NCBI GenBank assembly: GCA_037893245.1 | Contig: JBAIAA010000397.1 | Span: 124,001-188,000 of the forward strand | Origin: Crossaster papposus | Taxonomy: Eukaryota > Echinodermata > Asteroidea > Velatida > Solasteridae | DNA: 64,000 nucleotides | Reading direction: 5' to 3' | Shown: piece after piece, positions 33,497 through 45,180 of the stretch | Layout of the letters: each line of letters starts with the position of its first letter | How positions within the stretch are numbered: position 1 is the first letter of the stretch | Made by a program: the position numbers and the translations under genes | Notes under the pieces: generated by a model | Database searches by the model: none | What the model was told of the DNA's origin: nothing | Seen by the model: only the letters and a program-made list of their open reading frames with translations

Positions 33497-33742
33497 CCAG
33501 TTCGCGCCGGATGACGTATATAAATATAAACGCAAAGTTTTCTCAAACTTCAAAGCTGATGACGCATAAACACGCCAAGTTCAAGTTCAAGTTCGGTAAT
33601 GTCTGTCAGCAGCGGGCAAAGCCGGAAATGCGTGGGTGTGCTTACTGGCACTATCGGCCTGAACCCGCTTCGGATTGAGTTTCGTTAAAAATAATCCCGC
33701 CCCTTGGCTCTGCGATGTTAAAATAATCCCAGCGCAAACTGG
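33497..33742. mobile_element. TTAA-type MITE, CCAGTTCGCGCCGG ends
   Basis: Left TTAA|CCAGTTCGCGCCGGATGACG; right end CAGCGCAAACTGG. Same family as 39,230-39,456 and 10,170-10,365. Confidence 0.7.
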
Positions 33743-33823
33743 TCCTTAATAATAATATAATTTGGTGGACTGCGGCTTTGCCGAAAATTGTTTTGGGACC
33801 ACAGCTTTTGTTCTGCTATGTTC

Positions 33824-34530
33824 CAATCGCAAATAAATAAAGAAAAAAACCACGCATGCAAGCATACTTCCTAGTCTAAAAACTAAACTAACCAATAATT
33901 GTGTCGGCAACAAACCTCACGGCTAATGACTTTACTAGCCTTAAATAGACTTTACTAGACTAAATAGACTGTACTAGCCATTAAATGGTGTAGCGTGAAT
34001 TTCAGACCCCATAAAGTCCGGACTCATTGGTAGTATTGCGCATGGTTAAGTGGAGATAATTATGAGCGTGACCTGTCACCTGAGAGGGTTTAACCAATAA
34101 TAGGAAAAAAGGGTCCGATTTTCATAGGAGTCTGATTTTCATATGACACCGGCTACTTCCACTGATTTCAATTTCAGTATTAGTAGTGGTTCTTATGTCC
34201 AAAAACCGACTCGGGTGTTTTCTAAGACCGAAAAGCGTTCTAAAAACAGTTTTGGAATGCTTCGTGGTTCCATTTCACAGATTTAAATGTTTCCAAAATT
34301 TATATTAGTGGTTTGGTCATTTTCTATGGCTATTTTTTGAAAAAATGGGGGCAAAATGTGAAAAGCTCGATATACATGTATTAAACGCAAACATTAGCAC
34401 CAATTATTTATTTTTTATACCTCACGGCGAGTTGAATCTGAAAAAAATATCCACAATGTTTTTAAATAATAATTAATTATGTTGTATGTATATAATATCA
34501 CTTTTAAATTAATAAGCCACGCCCCTTTTA
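33824..34530. repeat. Segment duplicated at 52,908-53,580
   Basis: CGCAAATAAATAAAGAAAA ... GCCACGCCCC region, matched after copy 4. No gene. Confidence 0.75.
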
Positions 34531-34706
34531 GGGGTTTTTCCTGACTGTAAGTACATGTAGTAGGAAGACACTTAATACTAACCGGTGTAGCGGTTCGCGT
34601 TATTTTTTTTTAGGAGCTGGGTGGTGCGTGAATGTATATTAATGAGAAAGAGCAATGGCAACTCATATAGGTTAAAGAACTATAAAGAACGGCTTCCTCA
34701 ACCAAC

Positions 34707-34779
34707 TCGCCAATAGCATAGTTGGTAGAGAGGAGAGCTATAGATCGAAAGGTCTGTGGTTCGAATCTGACTGTCGTTA
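34707..34779 (+). repeat. tRNA-Tyr-like relic (pseudo-tRNA or SINE head)
   Basis: TAGCATAGTTGGTAGAG fits the A box and D arm, and GGTTCGAATCTGAC fits the B box, at exact tRNA spacing. The middle (CTATAGATC) resembles the tRNA-Tyr anticodon arm with ATA in place of GTA. The acceptor and T stems do not pair, so it is not a functional tRNA. A T8 stretch follows at 34,789-34,796. Confidence 0.6.
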
Positions 34780-35287
34780 ACGTTTGTCTTTTTTTTCTAC
34801 AAATGTTCTTATAGGTTATTTTAATCATAGAACAAGGCTGAAGGTAGACTTGATGACAAGTCGTTAGATAGTCGGGTTTAATCCGTGTATTTCAGTCGAA
34901 GTTTATCGGCACGGCTGGTTTAAGACTAGTAACGTGCCAGATCTAACGACTTGATAAATACGTTCTCGCACCGTTATTCATATATGCGTGCAGCGCAATA
35001 CATATGCAATGTATTTCTGTGGTGAGATCCAATGGCGCACTGGTATGCAAATGAAGACTCATCCATTCCGTTACATGGGGAGTTGTACTCAATACTTTGG
35101 GGACATGTTTCTATATCTGGTGACGTTTAACGACCAACACACTCAGCTAGGTCAATTGCGTGTTGCAATAAAATATATCATTGTGATACACTTGATTTAT
35201 TTGAGTTGTGTATGCTCTATTATTTTACTTAATGGGCACTTTGGGAGACAAATTAGCGATAGTTTTGATTCACTTGGGAGACAGTGG

Positions 35288-35321
35288 CACTTAGGGAGAC
35301 ATTTCAGTGTCTCCCTAAGTG
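35288..35321. repeat. 14-bp-arm hairpin
   Basis: CACTTAGGGAGACA and its exact inverse are separated by TTTCAG. Confidence 0.9.
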
Positions 35322-36191
35322 TCTAGCTACCCCACAAAACGATATTTGGGAGTTATTTTTGCTCGGAGAAGACAGATTTGGGTCTAAATAGCATAAATAT
35401 GTAATTTCGTGGCAAAAGCTCCAGGTAAAAACGGGTTAGGGTACAATAAAGATTGTGCACGTCTCTATGGGATTGTCTCCCAAAGTACCCATTTGGGCGT
35501 TTTATTATTACTTTTGTAATGTTACACAATACAAAGTACGAACCCTGTAATGAGAATGATCTACGTAAAAAAAAGAATGGGAGCTGAACACCTCTTTTAA
35601 CCGCATGTGTTGTACGAGATCTGTAAAGGTGGTTTAAAAACACTGCAGGCGTACACATGTTCGTATAGCGCACGACCGAGAAAACGAATTTAATATCACA
35701 GGAAACGAAGTTAATATCACAAAAACAATCCAGTTTGATCAGGAAAATTAAGTTAAACATAAAAACACCCAAGAATGACATGTATACGCCAAGTTTGAAT
35801 GTTAGGTAGACCTATTTTCGGGAAAAGATACGAGACATTCGTGTGAGACGATGCAATGCAGTGCACGTATTTACTAAAAAAAAAAATAGAAAAGGTTTTT
35901 TTTGGGGAAAGAATTCCACATCATAATCTTATGCACAAACCATAAAAAAACGAGATTTTGTTGATTAAGAACATTTTTGAAAATGTTGATTTAATTTTAT
36001 ATCCAGACAATAAAAAGTTTTATGATAAAATTAAAAAGGGAAAATATCTGTGTTTTAGGAAAATGTATTTGGCACATTAATTGGTTTGTTCGTGGGGACA
36101 GTGTCCAGATTTGGAATCAACCTAATGTTTAACCAGGGTCCCAACAATTCTTGCTGGACAAGTGGACAGAAAAAATAAATTATGTGGTTTG

Positions 36192-36241
36192 AGCTTAAAC
36201 CATAGAGCTGTATAATAAAGATACAGCTCTATGGCTTAAAC
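36192..36241. repeat. 21-bp-arm hairpin
   Basis: CCATAGAGCTGTAT / ATACAGCTCTATGG is perfect around AATAAAG; the flanking AGCTTAAA / CTTAAAC extends it with mismatches. Confidence 0.8.
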
Positions 36242-37805
36242 TATGAACTTGAGAAACTTGAAATAAATCACAATTAAAAATACCAATCACACATGTAACT
36301 AATGACATACAAGTCACACAATGGATTAAATTTTGCTTGCTTTTATTTGGCATTGATACACTGCAGATAACATGTAATAACTACTGCCATAGTATTAATA
36401 TTCTTATTATGTATTGTTTACTGATGTTATAAAACCAAAATAATAAAACGAAAACAAAATTAGCCCCCGACTTTCTATGAATTTAAAACCAAAATAAAAA
36501 CTTGCGATGTCATTTTAGAATAATAATTGTTCATACTATGCAAAGATACATTTGGCAGCGTTCTTCACAGGCCAAATTTTGATAGGACACCCTGTACGGA
36601 TTTAACTTTGAATTGTGAGTGTTTCTGGATATTTGTGCAATATGAACACGATATTACAGATTTGTACAACACAATTTCTGTTTTGTATAAAACCGTGATT
36701 GAAAAGCAAAATTTGACAGGCCGGCATAACATTTCAACAGGGCGGCATAAAAATATGGCAGAACAGCGTAACATTTACACAGGGCAGGCTACCCTGCTAA
36801 AATAGATTGTGGAGAACACTGACTGGGTAAATCTATGTCATTTTAACATCTGTATAATTTGCTTTGAATATTAACAATACAATTTTAACCAGACTTGTCG
36901 GTTTTCATGAAACACATATTCACTATACGAAAGCTCAAATGAATATTATGTATACTTCCATGTTTCCAAGATAATTTTGTGACTGTTGCGACTGTTTTAT
37001 TATCTGTACTTATATTGTTGAAACATGAAATGCCAAGATGCAGAGTTCTGCGATATTTTTACAGCACATCTAAAAAATGTGGAACACCGAGATAGCTTAT
37101 CTTGGAAAATTTAGTTGGTCAATGCTTCCGTAGTTTACTGATGGTTAAACAAAATAAGTTGACATTCGCTGTCATCTGTTATCCCTCTGTCATATTAATG
37201 GGAGCAGTTCGTCCTGTGACTTGTGCAGCCGTATTAATAAGCTGTACAGCCTGACATCTCAGTAGCAAGAAGTAACCATTGCGATTTTAGGAAAATTCTA
37301 CAGTACATTACATTTATGCACGTCAAATAGTTCATGACACAATATGTTGTGTACACAAATTACCACCATGAACCAAAGTCAACGGGACAGTCTTCGTGGA
37401 ATGTGTACAACATTGATCTGAAAATACCTGTATTGTGGAATTCAATCCTTTGTAAAGGGTACCCTAGACCAACTGATTCTACTGTTCTTTCGAAATATTC
37501 AAGTTTTTCTCTCAGAAAGGACCACAATAATAATGAACAAATCCCGCTGAAAACAAAAATAACATTTTCGCCTAGAGCAATGTTCTCCTAAGTCTCACTT
37601 AAAACCGTAGTTCTGACATTTTCTACACGGATAGTTCACTGATCGTACAGTCTGCGAGTTTATATAATAAATTTAAATATTTACAAAGGATTTTAATGCA
37701 ATTTTACCCACCATCGCTGCTGCCACTGTGTCACTCTCGACGGTCTACGGTACGCATGCACGAACTTGCGAATGCGAAGGCAACACAAGTTTCACGGCTC
37801 TATAT

Positions 37806-38119
37806 CACTGACCTCTACACCTGGACGGATCATTGTCCATATTCTGCTGTGCTAACACTTGAAGTCGGCGCGAACTGGAAGTGCAACATGGCGGACCCGA
37901 GACGTCACTGCTGTGAGCCAATGAAATGTCCAGGTGTAGAGGTCAGTGAATTTACTCTGTACATTTTGTATTTATAAACATTACGTAATACGTATCGTAC
38001 CAACACCTGGACATTTCATTGGCTCACAGAGTGACGTCGTGGGTCCGCCATGTTGCACTTCTCCGCATGCCGACTTCAAAATGAAACAATGATGATCTGT
38101 CCATGTATAGAGGTCAGTG
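37806..38119. mobile_element. 314-bp MITE with exact 8-bp target duplication
   Basis: It starts CACTGACCTCTACACCTGGA and ends, inverted, with the related TCCATGTATAGAGGTCAGTG. It is flanked by CTCTATAT on both sides (37,798-37,805; 38,120-38,127). A third, internal copy of the end occurs at about 37,931-37,950. An 8-bp duplication is typical of hAT or P-type elements. Confidence 0.85.
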
Positions 38120-39225
38120 CTCTATATCCTATGTACGCTCGAATTATCCAGTTTGTAGAGATCAGTGGTACCGGGTACCAGTACAATACGCGAAGCAGCG
38201 TAGAATACATGCTGTATAAAACTGCTCATAAATTTGTATCCCTCTGGAATCTGAACCAATCAGAGTGCTCGCATAGAATTCGCTAGCGATTGTCATAGGT
38301 TGTGTACAAAACTGAAAACGACATGTCCAAGTTGGTAAATTAACTTCGAAATTGGGAACGAGGCAACCGCAACCTCCCCCCTGTATACCGAGTGGACCGC
38401 TATTACCGACTTGGCACCAAGTCTAGGCTGAAGGGAAAACCGGGTTGGGGTATATCAGTTTCTTGAAAAATACAACAAGAACCGCTACTGGTTAGTTTTT
38501 AGTGACTTCCAATGTAGTAGGCATTTTCCAACGATTATCAGTTTAAACTTTTGGACCCATGCCTTGCAAACATTTGACACCATTTTATTGAGAAATTAGT
38601 TGTGGGCGTGGCTTTTAAGTTAGCAAACCGCGCCCCTTTAGGTGGCCTTAACGTTGGCACGTTGCCACAGGCAATGGAGCTGTTTCGATGTACGGAGGGG
38701 TCCGAGTCCAGCCTGTTTGAGGTCAGCACGTATAGTGCCCAGTAGATGTGTGCGATGCCGTCCTTGTTGGGCTTGGTAAGCTTGCGAGCCAGTAACAGCA
38801 AAATTTAGGGCCTTCATTTATATGAAGAAGTATAGAATATGAATGTATTGCGATTAAAAAGAGCTTCATTTTATTCGGTAACAATTTAGCATGATTCATA
38901 TCAAAAGTTCTTACTATAAAGCGGAATGCTCTGACCCATACGCCTTTCTTAATATTTATGCTGACATCATACTTTCAATGCCAAAGTAAGGCTTTGGGCG
39001 GTAAACTGAAGATGGTGGCTACTCAATGAGAATCCAAGTACTGATAATACAAGGTTATTGATACCCCTACGACTTTGCTAAGACCTTCCATGAATAATAT
39101 GGGGATACCTCAAGAATGGCCTAGGATTATGGCAATTTCATTACGAATTTAATAAGAGCAAAGACCGTATAAGCCGAATGTAATGCGAAAATCCCAAACA
39201 ATCCCGAGCTATGCCGATTTCAATC
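38120..39225. other. Unassigned intergenic DNA
   Basis: No gene recognised. About 38,815-38,930 (GAAGAAGTATAGAATATGAA ... AGAGCTTC) matches 53,605-53,700 downstream of copy 4. Confidence 0.5.
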
Positions 39226-39229
39226 TTAA

Positions 39230-39456
39230 CCAGTTCGGACCGGGATTAGTTTAACGTCGCAGAGCCGAGGGGCGGGATTATTTTTTAACGAAACTCGATC
39301 CGAAGCGGGTTTAGGCTGATAGTGCCGGGAAGCGCATTTCCGGCCTTGCTCGCTGCTGACATACATTTCCGAACTTGAACTTGGCATGTTTATGCGTCAT
39401 TCGTTTTGAATTTAGGAAAATGTTTGCGTTTATATACGTCATCCGGTGCGAACTGG
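39230..39456. mobile_element. 227-bp TTAA-flanked MITE
   Basis: TTAA at 39,226-39,229 and 39,457-39,460; ends CCAGTTCGGACCGG and CCGGTGCGAACTGG. Opposite orientation to the family member at 33,497. Confidence 0.8.
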
Positions 39457-39543
39457 TTAACAAGCAAGAATCATAAGAACGACGCCGAATCAAGATATAT
39501 ACAACGATCCAGACAAGAGCTCATTGTTATTCAGTTTGCCGAG

Positions 39544-42500
39544 TATGAAGCAGAATCAGTGTCAAAAAGATCGGACGTGTTTTTACAACTCGGATGCTTT
39601 CCTAATTCGGATGTATTCCTAATTCGGATGCTTTTTGCAAACTCGGATGCTTTTTTAATTCGGATGAATTCGTAATTCGGATGAATTCGTAATTCGGATG
39701 CTTTTTGTAAACTCGGATGCTTTTTTAATTTGTATGTTTTTTTTTAATTCGGATGCTTTTCTAGTTCGGATGCTTTTTTAATTCGAATGCTTTTCTAGCT
39801 CGGATGCTTTTTATAAACTCGGATGCTTTTTTAATTCGGATGCTTTTCTAGTTTGAATGCTTTTTGTAAACTCGGATGCTTTTTGCAAACCGAACATATT
39901 CGCAAATCGGATGCTTTCCCAATCCGGCACTAGGGTGGCCCTAAAAGGACATCACACATCGCAGATTCTGCGATTTCGCGCATTTTGCGCGAATTTGAAC
40001 GATGACAAACATGTTATCGTATATATCTAAGCATATATCTAAGATGTGAAAGATTTTATTGTAGATTTCTGCACAGATTTATGTGATAATGAATATTTTC
40101 TGGGCAGATTTTTGAAAAGTCGCATATTTGTATTTTAGATTTCAAGTTCTGCGCAAATTTCTTAGTACGCAAATTTGTGCGATGTCGCACGGATGGGCAC
40201 TACATGTACATTTTCATTGCACATTTAATTATGCGCAGCTATATATGTCGCACCATGGAGATTTCTCCATGGTCGCACTCACGTACAGCAGATTTATATG
40301 CAGATTTATGTGCACATTTCTGCCGCGATGTCAGCACATACGACGTTTTGAAAGTTGAACCACGACGTTTTGAATGTTATGATGTTCTAAAACGGACAGG
40401 CAACGTCGTGGTTCAACTTCCAAAACGTTGTGGTTCAACTTTCAAAACGTCGTACTTCAACTTCCAATTAACGTCCAACTTTCGCGCGCTTTTACCTGGC
40501 TCAAGGTAGCCGCGTATTCGACCGGTTCTCTCCGCGCGGATTCAGTCCGCATTCACCTAAAGGCGACAAATATTTAATACATGCTGCAAAAGGTGATGCA
40601 TTTTCTAAACAGTTTTTTGTCAATTTATTTAAAGAATTTTTCGAAATAAACCGTAAATATAACAATACTTTTTCAAACCCTTGTAGATCATACAGCATAT
40701 TAGCCACACTTGTTCCTGTAATTGTAAAACATTTCCTTTAAATTTGATTTAATTAGCTGCTTAATGGAAGTAATTCTACTTCGAGTTATTTGTCAAACCT
40801 TTTATAGACATTTCAAACAATACGGCAACAGTGTGGTTTTACAAATTCAAGACCTGCTTTTATCATTGCTGTACTTTTTTTCTTTTGCCACATGAATTGC
40901 AATTGTACATTTCTGTAAAGCACACCTGCAAGGACTATCTTTCCGTGCCCCACTCTTTCTATCTGGCAAGTGTTCTTTCAAGCACGAGTGGCAGTACGGA
41001 GTTTCCAAGATTCTTTTATATGCTAATTTTGACATATAACCGTTGTTCTTTGTTTACCTTTTATGTAGTTTTGATAATATCTGCTTATTTGCACTCGACC
41101 TTAGAAACTTACATTTGACCCAAGTGTGCTATATATCGCAAAGAATTATGTGGCGATATTAGGTGGAAATAAAAAAGAAATTATGGACACGGTCTGAAAT
41201 CGTATTTTACCTAACGTTCTAAGCTGACAAACTACTAGGATCCATCTAATGATGCAGAACTTTATAGTTGAAGGGCTGTTAATAAATTAACAGTTATCAT
41301 TCTCATAAAATCTGGCGTGGTGAAATTAATTGTTGAAATTGTTGATTGACGAAACTGATTCACCGAGAACATTGCAAATAAGCCCGAGTGCGAGTGCACT
41401 AATTACTGTTCGGCTGAAGCCTATACCAAAATTAAGTGTGCCCAGAAACATGATCTCATAGATTCTGAAATACAAATATGAGGTTTGAATAACATGTGAT
41501 GTACATTTTGTTTTAAAGAGGCAGATATACTCGCAGCCGAAAAACGCGTTACAATGCTGCATTGAAAAGGGGATTTATTAAACGGGCTAATTAGGCACTA
41601 ATTAGTGTTCGGCTGAAGCCTATACCCACATGCCCAGTAACATTATCTTGTAGATTATGAAATAAAAGTATGAGTTTTTGATAACATGTGAGGTATATTT
41701 TGTTTTAAATGTTTCATTCTCATTACCAAATCTATAAAAATAACTCGAAGTAGGATTACTTAGTTCATTAGGCAGCTAGTTTAACTGTAATTTTTCATCA
41801 AAATTACAGGAAAGGTTAAACAAGTGCGGCTAATATGCTGTATGATCTACAAGGGTTTGAAAAAGTATTGTTATATTTACGGTTTATTTCGAAAAATTCT
41901 TTAAATAAATTGACAAAAAACTTTTTAGAAAATACATCACCTTTTGCAGCATGTATTAAATATTTGTCGCCTTTTGGTGAATGCGAACTGAATCCGCGCG
42001 GAGAGAACCGGCCGAATACGCGGCTACCTTGAGCCAGGTAAAAGCGCGCGAAAGTTGGACGTTAATTGGAAGTTGAAGTACGACGTTTTGAAAGACGTTT
42101 TGAAAGTTGAACCACGACGTTGCCTGTCCGTTTTAGAACATCATAACATTCAAAACGTCGTGGTTCAACTTTCAAAACGTCGTATGTGCTGACATCGCGG
42201 CAGAAATGTGCACATAAATCTGCATATAAATCTGCTGTACGTGAGTGCGACATATATAGCTGCGCATAATTAAATGTGCAATGAAAATGTACATGTAGTG
42301 CCCATCCGTGCGACATCGCACAAATTTGCGTACTAAGAAATCTGCGCAGAACTTGAAATCTAAAATACAAATATGCGACTTTTCAAAAATCTGCCCAGAA
42401 AATATTCATTATCACATAAATCTGTGCAGAAATCTACAATAAAATCTTCCACATCTCAGATATATGCTTAGATATATACGATAACATGTTTGTCATCGTT

Positions 42501-42881
42501 CAAATTCGCGCAGAATGCGCGAAATCGCAGAATCTGCGATGTGTGATGTCCTTTCATGGCCACCCTAGTGCCGGATTGGGAAAGCATCCGATTTGCGAAT
42601 ATGTTCGGTTTGCAAAAAGCATCCGAGTTTACAAAAAGCATTCAAACTAGAAAAGCATCCGAATTAAAAAAGCATCCGAGTTTATAAAAAGCATCCGAGC
42701 TAGAAAAGCATTCGATTTAAAAAAGCATCCGAACTAGAAAAGCATCCGAATTAAAAAAAATCCGAATTAAAAAAGCATCCGAGTTTACAAAAAGCATCCG
42801 AATTAGGAATACATCCGAATTAGGAAAGCATCCGAGTTGTAAAAACACGTCCGATCTTTTTGACACTGATTCTGCTTCATA
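39544..42881. mobile_element. Foldback transposon, 3.3 kb, kilobase inverted arms
   Basis: It begins TATGAAGCAGAATCAG and ends with the inverse CTGATTCTGCTTCATA. It is flanked by GCCGAG on both sides (39,538-39,543; 42,882-42,887), an apparent 6-bp target duplication. The arms run about 39,544-40,795 and 41,742-42,881. Their outer parts are tandem degenerate units (AATTCGGATGCTTTT). The middle parts carry repeated ACGACGTTTTGAAAGTTGAA words. The inner parts share a 65-residue frame (minus 40,501-40,707; plus 41,835-42,032) that looks incidental. The roughly 950-bp centre has a 115-bp tandem duplication (about 41,385-41,505 and 41,600-41,710). The architecture resembles foldback/TU elements known from sea urchins. 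No transposase. Confidence 0.85.
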
Positions 42882-42887
42882 GCCGAG

Positions 42888-43870
42888 CAGAGTAGATCTT
42901 CACATCAATTATTTGGCAGTTCTGGTTTATTCAGTTACTTCTGGACTATTCTGGATCAATTCGTAATAAATTCTGCTTGATTCTTGGTTATTCATATTTA
43001 ATTCCTAGGAAAATCTGGATAATTCGTCATTATTCTGATTCATACTATACTATATAAATTCTTATATTATTCTTATTTATTCTTAACAAAATCTTGGAGT
43101 ATTCGTAAAAGTTATTCTTATAATATTCGTACAGTTCTTGTTACATTCGTAATGGTTCGGCATGATTATGAACTGTTACGAATATCCCGAATCGTCCCGA
43201 ATCGGAAATTTGTCTGGTTCGTAGATAATTCTTAAACGTTTCTTACAGTTAAAATGATTCTTAGTGGATTTCTAACCATTCGTACAGTTCGCGTGAGTTC
43301 GTCGAGCCGCCACGAAAGTGTTTGTTTGGCAAACACTTTCGTGGGAGGATTCACGATTTTCAATTTCGTAGATGTATCGTAACAGCTTCGTAACCCTTTC
43401 TTATCGAACGTAACAGGCTGCTTCGTGATCGACTATTTCGCATTTCTGTGCTATTCTTGGCCATTCGTGTCTCCCTCAAATTTGTAGACCCGCGCCGAAA
43501 ACATCCCGAAACAGGCACAAATGTCCCAAATGTAGTACGAATCAAGTACCAATCCTTTCGTGACCCATGCATATGCCGACATGCCACGAACAATGCCGAT
43601 TATCGTAAACTATTCGTAGATAAGCCGTAGTAGTCTTAACTTAATCGTCGAGGTCGTAGTGGATTCGTACATAAATTCGGCATATTCATAAGTTAGTCGT
43701 ACCTTATTCGATTAGCCACGAATTATCGTATAAATCTTTCGTAATTAAGTCAGCTTCGTACCTCTTCCCGAATCTCCACAAAACTTTACATTTTTTTGCC
43801 GAATCGCCACGATTTTCGGCATTGTCCGATTCGGCACGATTCGGGATATTCGTAGCTTAAGTGAAAGTGG
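42888..43870. repeat. Degenerate TATTCGTA/ATTCGG word-rich tract
   Basis: Almost one kilobase in which ATTCGTA, ATTCTTA, CGAATC and ATTCGG words recur irregularly. It contains a perfect 15-bp-arm hairpin at 43,310-43,344 (CCACGAAAGTGTTTG, loop TTTGG). No convincing coding frame. The words resemble those of the adjacent foldback arms. Confidence 0.6.
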
Positions 43871-43959
43871 GGCATAAGAATATACAGAACTATAGTTACG
43901 AATGTTGAAGAACAAACCAACAATTGAAATTTGTTCTAGAATCAACCCAACAATTTCAT

Positions 43960-44350
43960 CACGATTATTTCATATTTTGGACCGATGTGTGTCATAAAAC
44001 ACATATATGGACTGCATGATTCGGTCACTAGAGCACGTCTATCCCCTCGGGTCTGTGAGTGTATATTATAACACACGTCTTGCTAGTTCTGTATTCTGGC
44101 TAGCTGAAACACGGTCACGTGGGGTTAAATAATAGGCTAATGCATGCGCCACCGTGAATGTGTGGGAAATAGTTCCCGAAGCGGACAATAGACTAAACAA
44201 AATTGACTGGTTACAGCACCCTCAAGATCGAGGTTTGCGTCTGGAGGATCACTAATATTTTATATTTTGGACCGAGGTGTGTTAAAAAAACACGTATATG
44301 GACTGGCAATAAGGTCACTAGAGCACGTCTATTCCCCCGAGGGACTGTCA
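43960..44350. repeat. Imperfect tandem duplication
   Basis: TATTTTGGACCGATGTGTG ... GTCACTAGAGCACGTCTAT occurs at about 43,972-44,043 and again at about 44,259-44,332. Confidence 0.8.
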
Positions 44351-44489
44351 GTGACCAGAAGGGAGACCTATTTCCCGAGGCCGAGGCCATCGTCCCGATA
44401 TCTGTATTCTGTATGTGTACGACCAGTATAAGCGAACACGGTAATTATACTTAGGTTAGTGGAAACTGGTTTTGTTTTTAATTAATAAA

Positions 44490-45180
44490 TACAATCTCGT
44501 CTCGGCCCACTCCTGCATTTATTAAAGCAGCTGTAATAAAAGTCATTATGACCATGCGGGGCCCAAAATAAAGATAAAAATGAGTCTTGTAATCTGTTTG
44601 GTTTGTAATAGGTTATCTTAGTTCACCTACACATAGATATATGTCCCCACAGTGGATGTTCGTGGCATTCACCAGCCCCATACTCACCCCATGTCCACGT
44701 ACCCCCATATAGACCATGGGATGAACATGAAATAGGCATTCACATTTTAAGAATTGTGACCCCCCTTGAAGCTACCTGATATTTTCCAGAAATACAAATA
44801 TTATCCTATTGAATTAGAAAATCAGGTTCGCCAGAGAAAAAAATTGCACATTAATTAGGCTTAACCAATTAAAATATCAAGCTTGAAAATAGCGCCCTCT
44901 GTTGGTCACTTCGGGAGAGGTGTGTACAAAACCTATGAGGAATTGAAATGTACACAAACAAATGGCAGGGGCGATTTGTGCTCGTCTGGACAGAAATGAC
45001 TGCTGTTTTTGTTTTTCCGATTTCCTGTATATTCCTTATTTAAAGAAATATTCCTAAACCAAGATTGTTATATTTTTTTCATGTTGTCAACAGTTCAGTT
45101 TTTGTTTTCATAGTTTCTTTTCATTTTATCAACCGAATGTATGTATCTTGCCTGTGTTTCTTTTTGATTTTGGGACTCCC
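44490..45180. repeat. Segmental duplication partner of 57,755-58,815
   Basis: CTCGTCTCGGCCCACT ... TTTGATTTTGGGACT is shared. The 58-kb copy additionally contains the CCCAT array. No gene. Confidence 0.8.

Larger units (their letters stand above)
34797..37797. other. Unassigned intergenic DNA
   Basis: No convincing gene. Short hairpins at 35,288-35,321 and 36,192-36,241; inverted GGGAGACA/TGTCTCCC words at about 35,230-35,490; degenerate CAGGxCGGCATAACATTT repeats at about 36,717-36,790. Confidence 0.45.

Noticed and set aside
34707..34779. Functional tRNA gene
   Set aside because: Acceptor and T stems do not pair, and the anticodon ATA is not used by tRNA-Tyr.
39544..39910. CRISPR-like array of AATTCGGATGCTTTT units
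   Set aside because: Eukaryotic foldback arm; units are contiguous and degenerate without unique spacers.
40501..42032. Two copies of a 65-residue protein in the foldback arms
   Set aside because: The matching frames are a consequence of the inverted arms; no start context, domain or purifying pattern can be judged from two mirror copies.
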